A DNA stretch of 64,000 nt from an uncultured bacterium (GCA_949283935.1 CASDUJ010000011.1:42855-106854), one strand, 5' to 3'; shown: positions 1-9,407, numbered from the stretch's first letter. Notes: generated from the letters alone by a model not told the origin. Numbers and translations: made by a program.

Positions 1-1452
1 TTTTCCTGCTGTGGATTTAGAACTGCGTACGCTTCCTTCAAGAAGTTTAACCATTGCGTGTGCAGTTTCAGGTGTAACAACTTGTCTTTTTGTTAGTTTT
101 TCTTCTGCTGTTTCTTCTGGATATTTTATAACATGCGGTGTTACCCAAACTCCATCGTTAGCAATTGATGCAACGGCTGCAGCCATTTGTATAGGAGTTG
201 CAGCTAAAGAGTAACCAAAACTTATTGTTGCTTGCGTAATTGTATCCCAAGAAGATGCAGGATGTAAAATACCTGAAGATTCTCCAGGTAAATCTATTCC
301 TGTCTTTGAACCTATTCCAAATTTAGCTATTTGGTTATGAAATTCACTTGGAGTCATTTTTAAAGCAACTTTTACACTTCCTACATTTGAACTGTGTTCC
401 AACAAATATGGTAAATCAATATTTCCAGGGCAAGGATGAATTCTTACATCATAATTGTCAATTTTCCATCCTTGAATTGTTATTGAACCACTATCATAAA
501 CTGTATCGTAAGGAGTCATTTTCCCTGTGTTTAAAGCAGAAGCAACTGTTAGGATTTTAAATGTTGAACCTGGAGGATAAACATCAGTTAATACCCAATT
601 TTTTACCGTAGAATAATCATATTTGTTGTATTCATTTGGGTTATATGAAGGAGAAACTGCCATGGCTAATATTTCTCCGTTTTTAGGATTCATTACAATT
701 ACAGTTCCTTTTTCTGCATCAGTTGCTTCAATCATTTTATTTAGTTCTTTTTCTGCTACATGTTGTATAGCCGCATCAATTGTTAGTGTTAATTTTTCGC
801 CTTTTATTGGTTTAGATATTTCTTCAGGATTTGTTCCAAAATCAAAAATAACTCTTCCGTGCCCATCTTTTTGTAACAATTTTGATTTTACATTTTCAAC
901 AAATCCTGAACCTGTTTTTTCTACTCCGGCAGCTAATTTTGCATCTGGATTTACGTAACCTAAAATATGTGATGCCAAATCTCCTTGGGGATAAACTCTA
1001 ATGCTTCTTTCGGGAGTGCTTATGGATGATATTTGTAATTTTCGTATTTGTAAAACTGTGTCTCTGTCAATTCCTTTTGCTATCGAAATAGTTGAATAAT
1101 TTTGAGACAGTTTGTCTTTAAGTTTTTTTATATCTGTTTTTAAAATAGGAGCTAAAAGTCTTGCAATAACTTCAGGTCCATCTTCTTCTTTGTAATATTG
1201 CGGATGTGCGTATACATCATATACGGTCCCATCGGTTGCAAGTTTTAGTCCGTTTCTGTCAAATATTTCTCCTCTAAAGACTTGCGCTTTTTTGGTACGC
1301 ATTTGAAATGCTTTGTCTTTTAATTGACCAAAATCAAATAACTGTAATCTTGCCATTTGAAGCAATAAAAGTCCTGCAATAACTATAAATGCTAATTGAA
1401 CAAGTTTAACCATTCTGTTGAATTTTTTAGGATTAATTTTGAAAAGTTTCAT
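1..1452 (-). CDS. ftsI: Penicillin-binding protein, FtsI/PBP2 type (3' end beyond window)
   Basis: Septal peptidoglycan D,D-transpeptidase, anchored in the inner membrane with its catalytic domain outside. The first 484 codons are visible and the C-terminus is cut by the window edge. One hydrophobic segment follows a short basic N-terminus (about residues 14-32). A PBP dimerisation domain follows, then the transpeptidase domain with the catalytic STFK box at about residue 296 and the SSN box at 354-356. The KTG box should lie just past base 1. The ATG at 1450-1452 is 5 bp after the FtsL-like gene, so the two are probably co-transcribed. Its position after rsmH and an FtsL-like protein matches the classical dcw cluster and favours FtsI over an elongation PBP2. 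The family is certain; the septal role is inferred from context. Confidence 0.93.
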   Translation of the reverse strand, partial: MKLFKINPKKFNRMVKLVQLAFIVIAGLLLLQMARLQLFDFGQLKDKAFQMRTKKAQVFRGEIFDRNGLKLATDGTVYDVYAHPQYYKEEDGPEVIARLLAPILKTDIKKLKDKLSQNYSTISIAKGIDRDTVLQIRKLQISSISTPERSIRVYPQGDLASHILGYVNPDAKLAAGVEKTGSGFVENVKSKLLQKDGHGRVIFDFGTNPEEISKPIKGEKLTLTIDAAIQHVAEKELNKMIEATDAEKGTVIVMNPKNGEILAMAVSPSYNPNEYNKYDYSTVKNWVLTDVYPPGSTFKILTVASALNTGKMTPYDTVYDSGSITIQGWKIDNYDVRIHPCPGNIDLPYLLEHSSNVGSVKVALKMTPSEFHNQIAKFGIGSKTGIDLPGESSGILHPASSWDTITQATISFGYSLAATPIQMAAAVASIANDGVWVTPHVIKYPEETAEEKLTKRQVVTPETAHAMVKLLEGSVRSSKSTAGK

Positions 1453-1457
1453 TTTAG

Positions 1458-1916
1458 TTAAAATCCAGTTACAGTGTTTAAATGATTGGTTTTTGGTTCA
1501 ATATGAGGAGTAGTTTTTGCATCTACCCTGTTAACTTCTAAGACATTTTTTGCTTTGTCAAAATCAGTTGTTGCTGCAACTTTGTTGTCTACAGAATAAT
1601 AAGATTTAACATTTTCTAATTTGTTTTCAAGTTCAATATTTTCGTAATTAAGTTCACTAATTTTTGCGTGTAAATTTGCTAGTTTTGTTTCACTTAAAGC
1701 AACAACAGAATATATAGCAATAAAAAATAAAGTTAAAATTCCACCAAAAGTTAAAAGAGCAAAATTAATAGCTGTGTTTATTTGTTTAGCACTTTTTTTG
1801 TTGTGGGTATATTTTTTTTCTGAATCTTTTTTTATTGGAAATGATGTGTATTCGCTCTTTTTGTGCTGAGGTTGAGATTGTTGTTCATAATTATGTGAAT
1901 ATTTGACTGCTGGCAT
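1458..1916 (-). CDS. FtsL-like single-pass division protein
   Basis: A 152-residue protein with a polar, basic N-terminal tail of about 50 residues. One hydrophobic membrane segment (about 53-75) is followed by a heptad-rich coiled coil (about 80-105) and a polar tail. This short cytoplasmic tail, single TM and periplasmic coiled coil is the FtsL/DivIC architecture. The gene sits exactly between rsmH and ftsI, where ftsL lies in most bacteria. FtsL sequences are too divergent for recognition by motif, so the call rests on topology and synteny. FtsL would link FtsB/FtsQ to the FtsWI synthase at the septum. The start at 1914-1916 is preceded by a GGGAGAATAT-type ribosome site. Confidence 0.6.
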   Translation of the reverse strand: MPAVKYSHNYEQQSQPQHKKSEYTSFPIKKDSEKKYTHNKKSAKQINTAINFALLTFGGILTLFFIAIYSVVALSETKLANLHAKISELNYENIELENKLENVKSYYSVDNKVAATTDFDKAKNVLEVNRVDAKTTPHIEPKTNHLNTVTGF

Positions 1917-1945
1917 ATATTCTCCCTTTTTCCCCTAAAATTTCC

Positions 1946-2866
1946 CTAAATCTTTTTAGCTATTCTTAGTTTTGCGCTGCGAGATGGTGGATTTTCTTTT
2001 ATTTCTTCATCTGTAGGATATATTGGTTTTTTGTTTACTAATTCCAAAGTTTTTTCCACATAGCCACCTGTTTCCAAATTTTTAGTTGTAGAAAATTCTT
2101 TGAATATTTTCTTCACAATTCTATCTTCCAAAGAATGAAATGTTATTACAACTATTCTAGCATCTTTTTCTAAAAATGGAACAACTTTTTTCAAAGTATT
2201 TTCTATGTTTTTTAGTTCTCCGTTAACTTCAATTCTTATAGATTGAAATATTCTTGTTGCAGGATTTGTACGTGAATTTTTGTAAGGAAGTGATTTTTGG
2301 ATAATATCACATAATTCTTTTGTTGTTTTAATTTGCTTGATTTTTCTTTGTTTTATTATATTTCCGGCAAGTTTTCTTGAATAACGTTCTTCTCCGTAAT
2401 AATAAAATATGTTGGCAAGTTCTTGTTCTGTGTATGAGTTTATCAAATCGTATGCTGAAAATTTTTGTGATGTATCAAATCTCATATCGAGAATACTATC
2501 TTTTGCAAAACTAAATCCTCTATTTTGTGAAGTTAATTGATGGTAAGAAGCTCCAAGGTCTAAAAGCATTCCTCCTGTAATTTTTTTTATGTCTAATTTG
2601 CTTAAAACTTCTTCAAAATTTTGATAACCATTCTTTACAATTGTAACATTATTAAAGTTGGCAAGTCTTTTTTGAGCTGAATTAATAGCTTCGTTATCAA
2701 TATCAAATGAAATTAATTTTCCTGTGGGAAGTATTCTTGATGCAATAAGTTCACTATGACCTCCCCCGCCTAATGTGCCATCAATATAAACTAAGCCGTC
2801 TTGAGGATTTAGTCCTTCGACGGCTTCATTTCTTAATACTGTGTAATGTTTAAATTCATTTTCCAT
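1946..2866 (-). CDS. rsmH: 16S rRNA (cytosine1402-N4)-methyltransferase RsmH (MraW)
   Basis: SAM-dependent methyltransferase that modifies C1402 in the decoding centre of 16S rRNA. At 306 residues it has normal family length. The N-terminal Rossmann core has the glycine-rich SAM loop GTLGGGGHS near residue 32 and the LDLGASYHQL motif near 103. The C-terminal part contains the conserved ITFHSLEDRIVK and the final PPSRSAKLR signature. It begins a few bases after the DUF1858 gene and is followed by the FtsL-like gene, so it belongs to the cell-division operon. mraZ, usually just upstream, is absent here. Confidence 0.96.
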   Translation of the reverse strand: MENEFKHYTVLRNEAVEGLNPQDGLVYIDGTLGGGGHSELIASRILPTGKLISFDIDNEAINSAQKRLANFNNVTIVKNGYQNFEEVLSKLDIKKITGGMLLDLGASYHQLTSQNRGFSFAKDSILDMRFDTSQKFSAYDLINSYTEQELANIFYYYGEERYSRKLAGNIIKQRKIKQIKTTKELCDIIQKSLPYKNSRTNPATRIFQSIRIEVNGELKNIENTLKKVVPFLEKDARIVVITFHSLEDRIVKKIFKEFSTTKNLETGGYVEKTLELVNKKPIYPTDEEIKENPPSRSAKLRIAKKI

Positions 2867-2870
2867 TTAA

Positions 2871-3074
2871 TTATTTATTTTCAATAACTGCATTTAATTG
2901 TGCAACTAATTCATCAGGGTCAATTCCATGAACTTTTGCTCCAGCTTCAAGATTTTCAAATCTTGCTGCCGCACAACCTATACAACCCAATCCCATTTGT
3001 GCAAAAATTTCTAGTGTTTCTGGATATTGTTGAACAACTTCTAAAATGCCCATATCTTTTGTAATAGCGCCCAT
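2871..3074 (-). CDS. DUF1858 domain protein
   Basis: A 67-residue protein made of a single DUF1858 domain. The signature includes LEVVQQYPETLEIF and the CIGC motif followed by AAR, then a GIDPDELV segment. Members of this family occur alone or fused to hybrid-cluster or ScdA-like proteins. The paired cysteines suggest a redox or metal role, but no reaction is established. It is the first gene of the rsmH-ftsL-ftsI operon, with only 4 bp to rsmH, and is preceded by a strong GGAG site. The promoter with an overlapping palindrome lies upstream at 3104-3136. The domain call is confident; the function is unknown. Confidence 0.85.
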   Translation of the reverse strand: MGAITKDMGILEVVQQYPETLEIFAQMGLGCIGCAAARFENLEAGAKVHGIDPDELVAQLNAVIENK

Positions 3075-3103
3075 ATTAATTCTCCTTTTTTAGTTTCTTA
3101 TTT

Positions 3104-3132
3104 ATTATTGCACAAGGTGAAACATTGCGCAA
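3104..3132 (-). promoter_or_regulatory. Candidate sigma-70 promoter of the DUF1858-rsmH-ftsI operon
   Basis: On the minus strand TTGCGC (3132-3127), a 17-bp spacer and AATAAT (3109-3104) form a sigma-70-like promoter about 30 bp upstream of the DUF1858 ATG. The -35 lies inside the 3121-3136 palindrome. Both hexamers differ from consensus at two positions. Confidence 0.45.
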
Positions 3133-3136
3133 TGTT
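3121..3136. promoter_or_regulatory. 16-bp perfect palindrome, possible operator
   Basis: AACATTGCGCAATGTT is a perfect inverted repeat without a spacer. It covers the candidate -35 hexamer of the minus-strand cell-division operon and lies about 215 bp upstream of infB. A dimeric repressor or activator site is the natural reading. No U-run follows, so it is not a terminator. The regulator is unknown. Confidence 0.4.
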
Positions 3137-3350
3137 ATCTAAATGCCTATCTATTTCTATATTGTACTGTTTTACTCATAATACTTAAAAACTAAATTTT
3201 TCAATTTTTGCGTGCAAAAAACTTTGATTTAGCAACAGAAAATAATATTTTTTAGATTTGAAATTTATAAATATTACTTACATATTTGTATAAATTTCCT
3301 GATTGTGTTACAACTAAAGTAGATATATACCTTTTTGGAGAAAAAATTTA

Positions 3351-5936
3351 ATGGCAGCAGATAAAATAAGAGTTTACGATATAGCTAAGGAACTTAAAAT
3401 GACTACAAAAGAAGTCATTGATTTGCTGCAAAAGAATGTAGGTGTTGTAGTAAAATCTCATTCAAGTTCTGTTACTGTAGAAGATGCAGAGATGTTGAAA
3501 AAAAGTTTAAAACCTAAAAATGAGGTAAATATTGAAACATCTACTGACAAAAAAGATACAAATTCAGAAAGGATAATAGTATCAACTCCTCTCAAAAAGA
3601 GAGTTATAGAAAAACCATTTGAAAATCAAGAAAATCAGTATTCTTCAAGATATCCCAAATCCATTGATAAAAAAGAAACAAAACCAATACAAAGTAATTA
3701 CTCAAACTCTCAAAAATCTGCATACTCAAACGATAAAGCAAGATATTTAAATGAAAGAACAAGATATCAAGGTGACAAACCCAGATATCAAGGAACCCAA
3801 AGGCCTCCATATCAAAACGATAAACCAAGATATCAAGGAGATAGAACTAATTATCAAGGTGGTTCAAAGCCTCAGTTTGAAAAAAAATCATTTGGTGATA
3901 GAAAATCTTTTGGCAATTCGACAGTTTCAGACGGACAAAAACCAACTCTTCCTTCAAAACAACCAATAAAAAGACAATTTATAGCCCAAGATATTCCTCT
4001 TAATTCAAGAAAACCTGGCATGGCTGCACAAAGGATTGACAAGAAGAAAGATGCAAAACAATTTGGTAAATCTAAAGAAGAGCGAGAAGAACAAGCTCGT
4101 CTTATGCAGCAGCAGCATCATAAAGTAAAGAAAAAACCCCAAATAGAACAAGAAATTGAAAAAGTTACGGAAGTGATTATTGATAAGCCGCTGACAGTTG
4201 CTGAATTTGCTGAGAAAACTCATTTATCTGTTTCTGAAATAGTAAAAAGTTTGATGATGCATGGTATTCTTGCAACAGTTAATCAAACAATTAATGTGGA
4301 TACGGCTACAAAACTTGCCGAAAGTTTTGATATACTTGTTTTAGATTCTTCTTACATACAAAAAGAAGAAAGTGATGCTGGTAAGAATATAATTAATCCA
4401 AATTCCAAACATTTAAAACCCAGAGCACCTGTTGTAACAATTATGGGGCACGTAGATCATGGAAAAACCACTCTATTAGACGCAATAAGAGCATCAAAGC
4501 ATAAAATTGTGGCAGGAGAAGTAGGTGGCATAACACAATCTATAGGTGCATATACAGCATATGCAGGAGATAAAAAGATTGTTTTTATAGATACTCCAGG
4601 TCACGAAGCATTTACTGCAATGCGAGCCAGAGGTGCTCAATCTACTGATATAGCGGTTTTAGTAGTAGCTGCTGACGATGGAATTATGCCTCAGACAATT
4701 GAAGCGATTAACCATGCGAAAGCTGCTAATGTACCAATAATAATTGCAGTTAATAAAATTGATAAAGCAGGAGCTGACCCTGATAGAGTTCTAACCCAAT
4801 TAACAGAACATGGACTTGTGCCGGAAGCTTGGGGCGGGGATACTATATGTTGCAAAGTAAGTGCTATTCAAGGCAAAGGTTTAGATGAACTTCTTGAATA
4901 TATTCTTTTGGTGGCTGAAATGCAAGAATTAAAGGCTGATCCTACCGTAAGTGCAACAGGAGTAGTTATTGAAGCAAAATTAGATAAAGGAAAAGGACCT
5001 GTAGCAACTGTTTTGGTTCAAAATGGTACATTAAGAAAAGGCAATTGCATTGCAGTTGGTAGTGTTGGAGGAAAGATAAGAGCTCTTTTAAGTGATGATG
5101 GAACTCAAATAGACAAAGCTGGTCCATCTACTCCCGTTGAAATTTTAGGATTATCTGAAGTTCCTCAATCTGGAGATAGATTTGAAATATTAAATAATGA
5201 AAAAGAAATGAAAGCATTGGTCTCCAAGCGAAAAGAACAAGAACGTGAATCTAAACTTGATGCAATTACTCCATCACAAGTAAAAAAAGATTTAATAAAA
5301 GCTCAACAAGAAGAAACGCATGAATTGAATATTATTATAAAAGCAAATACTCATGGTTCTGCAGAAGCAGTAAGTGCATCTATTCAGCAACTTCATTCTA
5401 AGCAAATTTTTACTAAAATAGTTCATGTAGCAATAGGTGATATTTCAGAAGCAGACGTAATGTTAGCATCTGCAAGCAATGCAATTATTATTGGATTTAG
5501 TGTAAAAGAAGATGCAAATGCTTCTAAATTGGCTGCTCAAGAAGGTGTAGACATCAGAAATTATGAAATTATATATGAAATTCTTGATGATATTGAAAAA
5601 ACTATGTTAGGTTTATTGCAGCCAGAAGTTCAAGAAATAGAAACGGGCAGAGCTGAAGTAAGGCAAATTTTTACAATAGGTAAAACTAACAGAATTGCAG
5701 GTTGTTATGTACTTGAAGGTAAAATCGTAAGAAATAAAACAGCTGTTGTAGAAAGAGAAGGGAAAGAAATATTTAAAGGTAATCTTGATATGCTCAAGAG
5801 ATTTAAAGAAGATGCTAAAGAAGTTCTTGCAGGATATGAATGTGGTATATCATTTAATAAGTTTAACGATCTTGCTGAAGGTGATATAATTATTTCGTAC
5901 ACAACAAAAGAAGTAGAGAGAAAAGTTTTGGTGTAA
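3351..5936 (+). CDS. infB: Translation initiation factor IF-2
   Basis: GTPase that places initiator fMet-tRNA on the 30S subunit. At 861 residues it is full length. An N-terminal IF2_N helix bundle (about 1-50) is followed by a long basic, low-complexity linker (about 60-260) with RYQG repeats and a second IF2_N domain (about 280-340). The G domain starts near 362 with GHVDHGKT (G1), DTPGHE (G3) and NKID (G4). Domains II, III and the C-terminal fMet-tRNA-binding domain complete the protein. The start is supported by TTTTTGGAG upstream. It heads a cluster with rbfA and truB, as in many bacteria, but nusA is not adjacent. Confidence 0.98.
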   Translation: MAADKIRVYDIAKELKMTTKEVIDLLQKNVGVVVKSHSSSVTVEDAEMLKKSLKPKNEVNIETSTDKKDTNSERIIVSTPLKKRVIEKPFENQENQYSSRYPKSIDKKETKPIQSNYSNSQKSAYSNDKARYLNERTRYQGDKPRYQGTQRPPYQNDKPRYQGDRTNYQGGSKPQFEKKSFGDRKSFGNSTVSDGQKPTLPSKQPIKRQFIAQDIPLNSRKPGMAAQRIDKKKDAKQFGKSKEEREEQARLMQQQHHKVKKKPQIEQEIEKVTEVIIDKPLTVAEFAEKTHLSVSEIVKSLMMHGILATVNQTINVDTATKLAESFDILVLDSSYIQKEESDAGKNIINPNSKHLKPRAPVVTIMGHVDHGKTTLLDAIRASKHKIVAGEVGGITQSIGAYTAYAGDKKIVFIDTPGHEAFTAMRARGAQSTDIAVLVVAADDGIMPQTIEAINHAKAANVPIIIAVNKIDKAGADPDRVLTQLTEHGLVPEAWGGDTICCKVSAIQGKGLDELLEYILLVAEMQELKADPTVSATGVVIEAKLDKGKGPVATVLVQNGTLRKGNCIAVGSVGGKIRALLSDDGTQIDKAGPSTPVEILGLSEVPQSGDRFEILNNEKEMKALVSKRKEQERESKLDAITPSQVKKDLIKAQQEETHELNIIIKANTHGSAEAVSASIQQLHSKQIFTKIVHVAIGDISEADVMLASASNAIIIGFSVKEDANASKLAAQEGVDIRNYEIIYEILDDIEKTMLGLLQPEVQEIETGRAEVRQIFTIGKTNRIAGCYVLEGKIVRNKTAVVEREGKEIFKGNLDMLKRFKEDAKEVLAGYECGISFNKFNDLAEGDIIISYTTKEVERKVLV
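3735..3865 (+). repeat. Degenerate RYQG-coding repeat inside infB
   Basis: Residues about 129-172 of IF-2 contain several imperfect copies of a (D)KPRYQG-type unit, encoded by related agatatcaagg DNA. The stretch is rich in Arg, Tyr, Gln and Gly, so it is positively charged and probably disordered. Such linkers in IF-2 vary in length between strains. Confidence 0.7.
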
Positions 5937-5952
5937 TAAAGGAAATGTAATA

Positions 5953-6651
5953 GTGTTCAAGTCTGTATATGAATTTACGAAAGTTTTTTCAATTTTATTT
6001 TTTCTAAGTGGAGTCTTTTTTCTGTTTAGAGAGATGTATTTTCTTGCTTTTATTACAATGTTTAGTTTTTTTGTTATAAGATTTATAGATTCAGATTGGG
6101 CTTTTGACAACTTTAAATTTAGCAATCATAATTTAGTAGTTATTTTGATAACTTTTGGTTTAATTTTTGTAAATTTCTTTGCTATTTATCAAGAATTACG
6201 TTTTTCTCCTATATTTACAAGAGTTACTCCGGAAGATAAAGAAAGTTATTTAGTATATGAAAATGCTTTATATTCAGCTATAGATCCTTGCATCAAGTCT
6301 CACAACAAGCTTATAGATAGACTTAATAATAATTTTCCGATATATGATTCTGACATAAGAGCTGCTAATGCTAATTGTTATAGAGTTATAGATAGCATTG
6401 ATAAGCAAGTAATCCCTGATAATTTTTCTTCTGAAATTAAAACTTTATGTTTAAAAACTAAAGATGATTTTAAAAAAATTGCGGTTAATTTAGCCACATA
6501 CAATTATTCTACCAAAACTTCTCAACAAGGTTTAATATTAAGAGTGAAAGAAAATCTTGATTCTTCTATAAAAAATATGGTTAAAGTAAGAGAAATAATG
6601 CATATGACTGAAGAATTAAATGAATCTAAAAGGACTTTCATCAAATTGTAG
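5953..6651 (+). CDS. Unrecognised membrane protein between infB and rbfA
   Basis: A 232-residue protein with three hydrophobic stretches in its first 75 residues (about 7-25, 28-42, 52-72). A soluble, mostly helical C-terminal region of about 160 residues contains two cysteines in PCIKSH and ANCYRV. It starts with GTG behind AAAGGAAATG, 16 bp after infB, and ends 8 bp before rbfA. It therefore sits inside the infB-rbfA-truB transcription unit. No family is recognised. The helical tail could be extracytoplasmic, but topology cannot be fixed from sequence alone. Confidence 0.75.
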   Translation: MFKSVYEFTKVFSILFFLSGVFFLFREMYFLAFITMFSFFVIRFIDSDWAFDNFKFSNHNLVVILITFGLIFVNFFAIYQELRFSPIFTRVTPEDKESYLVYENALYSAIDPCIKSHNKLIDRLNNNFPIYDSDIRAANANCYRVIDSIDKQVIPDNFSSEIKTLCLKTKDDFKKIAVNLATYNYSTKTSQQGLILRVKENLDSSIKNMVKVREIMHMTEELNESKRTFIKL

Positions 6652-6659
6652 GAGAAATT

Positions 6660-7010
6660 ATGAACAATAGAGCGGAAAGAATCAGAAAAACAATGATGAA
6701 AGAAATAGGGGATATTTTGTTAAAAGATATAAGAGATTCCAGAATAAAAGGAATTGTATCCGTAACAGATATAGAACTTGCATCGGATTATTCATTTGCT
6801 AAAGTTTACATAAGTGTTTTTGGAAATACTGAAGAAAAAATATTAGCTCTTGAAGCATTAAAAGAAAAAGAACCACACGTAAGGTATGAAATAGGCAAAA
6901 GAATTAGGTTAAGACTTACTCCAAAAATAGAATTTCATTTAGACAATTCTTTAGAAAGAGGTAGTAGAATATCTGCTTTGATTGATAAAATTTCAAAAGG
7001 TGAATTATAA
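6660..7010 (+). CDS. rbfA: Ribosome-binding factor A
   Basis: KH-domain factor that binds the 30S subunit during late 16S rRNA maturation and cold adaptation. At 116 residues it is typical. It starts with the RAERIRKTMMKEI helix and carries the KGIVSVTDIELASDYSFAKVY strand-helix signature, then the RLRLTPKIEFHLDNS motif at the C-terminal end. GGAGAAATT precedes the ATG. It is separated from truB by 3 bp, the common rbfA-truB arrangement. Confidence 0.95.
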   Translation: MNNRAERIRKTMMKEIGDILLKDIRDSRIKGIVSVTDIELASDYSFAKVYISVFGNTEEKILALEALKEKEPHVRYEIGKRIRLRLTPKIEFHLDNSLERGSRISALIDKISKGEL

Positions 7011-7013
7011 AAC

Positions 7014-7877
7014 ATGAGAGGTATTCTCAACATTAATAAACCAAAAGGAATAACATCTTTTGATGTAATCGCAAGGTTACGAAAAATTTTAAATGTAAAG
7101 AAAATAGGACACGCAGGTACATTAGATCCATTAGCGCAAGGAGTTTTACCAATTTTCATATCAAAAGATACGAGATTAATACAATTTGCAGCTAAGACGA
7201 AATCATATAGAGCATACGCGAGGCTTGGAATAGAGACTAATACGTACGATACAGAAGGAGAAGTTGTAGCAAAAAAAGTAGTTTCATATGATGAAGAAGA
7301 GATAAAGAATATTTTAAAAAAATTTGTAGGTAAAATTACGCAAACTCCTCCTATTTATAGTGCAATAAATGTAAATGGAAAAAGATTATATGAATATGCT
7401 CGAAAAAATCAAGAAGTAGAAATTCCCAAAAGAGAAGTAGAAATTTTTAGAATTCAAATTACAGATTTTATTAAAGAAAAAGATTTTCCACTTTTAATTT
7501 TCGACATTGATTGTTCAAGCGGGGTATATGTTCGTTCAATTATTCATGATATTGGTTTAGAGCTTAAAAGCGGGGCAATGATGGAAAATTTGACAAGAAC
7601 TATGAGTGCAAATTTAAAAATAGAAGATAGTATTAAACTGGAAGAATTAAATTGCGAAAATGTAAAAAAATATTTAATTAATTCGAAAGATGTTATAGAA
7701 TTAGAAGAAATTAATTTAAATGCCGAAGATTTTGCTAAGATAACAAAAGGTCAATTTATAAATAATAGTCGCAAAAGTATTAGGCAAAATTTTGTGAAAT
7801 TAATTTACAATAATAATTTAATAGGAATAGGGGAAGCAGAAAAAGGAACAATAAAGCCCAAAACTATTATTGTATAG
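7014..7877 (+). CDS. truB: tRNA pseudouridine(55) synthase TruB
   Basis: Makes pseudouridine 55 in the T-loop of tRNAs. At 287 residues it has normal length. The N-terminus has the family opening GILNINKPKGITS and the catalytic motif HAGTLDPLA with Asp38 as nucleophile. Later conserved parts include YSAINVNGKRLYEYAR and the SSGVYVRSIIHDIG segment. A shortened PUA-like C-terminal region follows. It follows rbfA directly and is followed after 12 bp by the LmeA-like gene. Confidence 0.96.
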   Translation: MRGILNINKPKGITSFDVIARLRKILNVKKIGHAGTLDPLAQGVLPIFISKDTRLIQFAAKTKSYRAYARLGIETNTYDTEGEVVAKKVVSYDEEEIKNILKKFVGKITQTPPIYSAINVNGKRLYEYARKNQEVEIPKREVEIFRIQITDFIKEKDFPLLIFDIDCSSGVYVRSIIHDIGLELKSGAMMENLTRTMSANLKIEDSIKLEELNCENVKKYLINSKDVIELEEINLNAEDFAKITKGQFINNSRKSIRQNFVKLIYNNNLIGIGEAEKGTIKPKTIIV

Positions 7878-7889
7878 GAAGGAAAATTT

Positions 7890-8759
7890 ATGAAATTGTG
7901 GAAGTACATAATAATTTTTATATTTTTGATATTAAGTGCGAGAGCCAAAGCTGCTGATTATCCCTCAGAATATGCATTGTATACAGTATTTTGTCCTGCA
8001 GAACCATACGAGATAGCAAGTCCATTTTCCAGAGGAGTACAAAGCTTATCAGGTTTAAATTTGATTGCATCTAAAATAGCAGCGAAAGAAATAAAAAAGA
8101 ATCTTTCATCTTTTGCAGAGGGAAATATAAAAGTTAAAGTTCACTCTTTTAGTGCAACAGATGCAAAGGCAGGAAAATTTAAAAGTTTTGAAGTAAAAGG
8201 TAAAGATATTTGTATATATTCAATTTTTATTTCTGAAATAATGGCGAAGACTCGATGTAAATATATACATTTAAACATGGAAACAGAACCGATAGAATTA
8301 AAAGAGCCTATGGCTATTGATTTTACGGCGCAATTTAGTGAAAATGATTTGAATAACATTTTGCGAACTACTACTTACAAAAAATATTTTCTGTCTTTAA
8401 AATTTAATTCTAAAAAATTAAATCTTATAGAAGTAAGTCATCCAAGAGTTTCTTTAAAGAATAATAAATTTCATTTCAAAGCAAACGTAAAAGCGCCATT
8501 TATAAAAACTTTTATTTTTAATATTCAGTCTGATTTAAAAATAATAGATAACAAAATAAAAATAGCAAATATGTTAATTGGTTCAAATAGTAAAAAAATT
8601 GATATTTCAAGCACGAAATATTTTGTTGGAATATTTAATCCTTTATGGTTTGCCCAATTAGTTTTGGAAGAACACGATTGCAAAACTCTCTTGAAAAGTG
8701 TTAAAATTCGTAATGAGAAAGTAATAATTGACGGCTCAATATTTTTGCGTAAAAGTTAA
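7890..8759 (+). CDS. Secreted DUF2993/LmeA-like protein
   Basis: A 289-residue exported protein. A signal peptide ends near residue 22 (hydrophobic core IIIFIFLILSARAKAA). The rest alternates beta strands and short helices. It carries the DUF2993-type pattern: an early IAAKEIKKNL helix, an AGKFKSFEVKGKDI strand and a later FSENDLNNIL segment. Proteins of this group, common in cyanobacteria and actinobacteria, are thought to bind phospholipid in the envelope. The assignment is from pattern, not a clear motif. An AGGAAGGAAAATTT site precedes the ATG. It probably shares transcription with truB and the GerMN gene. Confidence 0.55.
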   Translation: MKLWKYIIIFIFLILSARAKAADYPSEYALYTVFCPAEPYEIASPFSRGVQSLSGLNLIASKIAAKEIKKNLSSFAEGNIKVKVHSFSATDAKAGKFKSFEVKGKDICIYSIFISEIMAKTRCKYIHLNMETEPIELKEPMAIDFTAQFSENDLNNILRTTTYKKYFLSLKFNSKKLNLIEVSHPRVSLKNNKFHFKANVKAPFIKTFIFNIQSDLKIIDNKIKIANMLIGSNSKKIDISSTKYFVGIFNPLWFAQLVLEEHDCKTLLKSVKIRNEKVIIDGSIFLRKS

Positions 8760-8768
8760 GGAGCATAA

Positions 8769-9392
8769 ATGATAAAAGGAATTTTTTTATTTTTAATAAT
8801 TTGTATAATTACTCTTGGAGCAGCATTTTTTGTAAAAGATAAATTGGGATTTGATGCTCTTGAAAATTTTGATATAGATAAATTTACAGGTGCATTAACT
8901 CATGAAAATTTTAGAAATAACGGAAAAGATATTGTAAAAAAACTTGAAAAAGAAAAACAATTATCCGAAGAAGATGAAAATCAAGCACAAGTATATTTTT
9001 TAAAATTGGCAGATGGAGATAATGTAAAATTTTCGACAGCAAAAAAGGAAGTAAAATCTGAAAGTGATAAGTTTCGAGCTGCTATGGAAGCACTTTTTTC
9101 GGGTCCATCAGGAATAGAAAAAATTGCTGGAGTTTATTCAGAAATTCCTCCTGAAACTAAACTTTTGGGAATTAAAGAAGATGCAAATTCTTACACGATA
9201 AATATTTCAGATGATTTTGAAATGGGTGGCGGAGCAGATAGTATGAAAGTAAGAGTTAATCAATTAATTACAACTGCAACTCAAGCTGCAAATGGGAAAG
9301 ATGTTTATTTGGAAATAAACGGAAAAAGAGCTGAATATATTGGTGGAGAAGGTATCATGATTTTGCAGCCCTTACAAAGGAATTTAAAATAG
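8769..9392 (+). CDS. GerMN-domain membrane-anchored protein
   Basis: A 207-residue protein with an N-terminal hydrophobic anchor (about 4-24) and a C-terminal GerMN domain (about 75-200). Typical elements are VYFLKLADGD, the helix FRAAMEALFSGPS, the strand SYTINISDDF and MKVRVNQLITTA. GerMN domains occur in spore proteins GerM/SpoVS-linked factors but also in many non-sporulating bacteria, including cyanobacteria, where they are envelope proteins of unknown role. No sporulation genes occur here, so germination is unlikely. AAGGAGCATAA lies before the ATG. It follows the LmeA-like gene by 9 bp. Confidence 0.75.
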   Translation: MIKGIFLFLIICIITLGAAFFVKDKLGFDALENFDIDKFTGALTHENFRNNGKDIVKKLEKEKQLSEEDENQAQVYFLKLADGDNVKFSTAKKEVKSESDKFRAAMEALFSGPSGIEKIAGVYSEIPPETKLLGIKEDANSYTINISDDFEMGGGADSMKVRVNQLITTATQAANGKDVYLEINGKRAEYIGGEGIMILQPLQRNLK

Positions 9393-9407
9393 TTTTGAGG
9401 AAAATTA

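Noticed and set aside
11..958. Three short plus-strand frames at the left edge
   Set aside because: They are antisense to ftsI, whose STFK and SSN motifs fix the coding strand.
3735..3865. Repeats in infB as a possible mobile or CRISPR-like array
   Set aside because: They are in frame, irregular in length and encode the known variable linker of IF-2.
8769..9392. GerMN protein as evidence of sporulation
   Set aside because: The domain is common in non-spore-formers and no spore gene occurs in the window.
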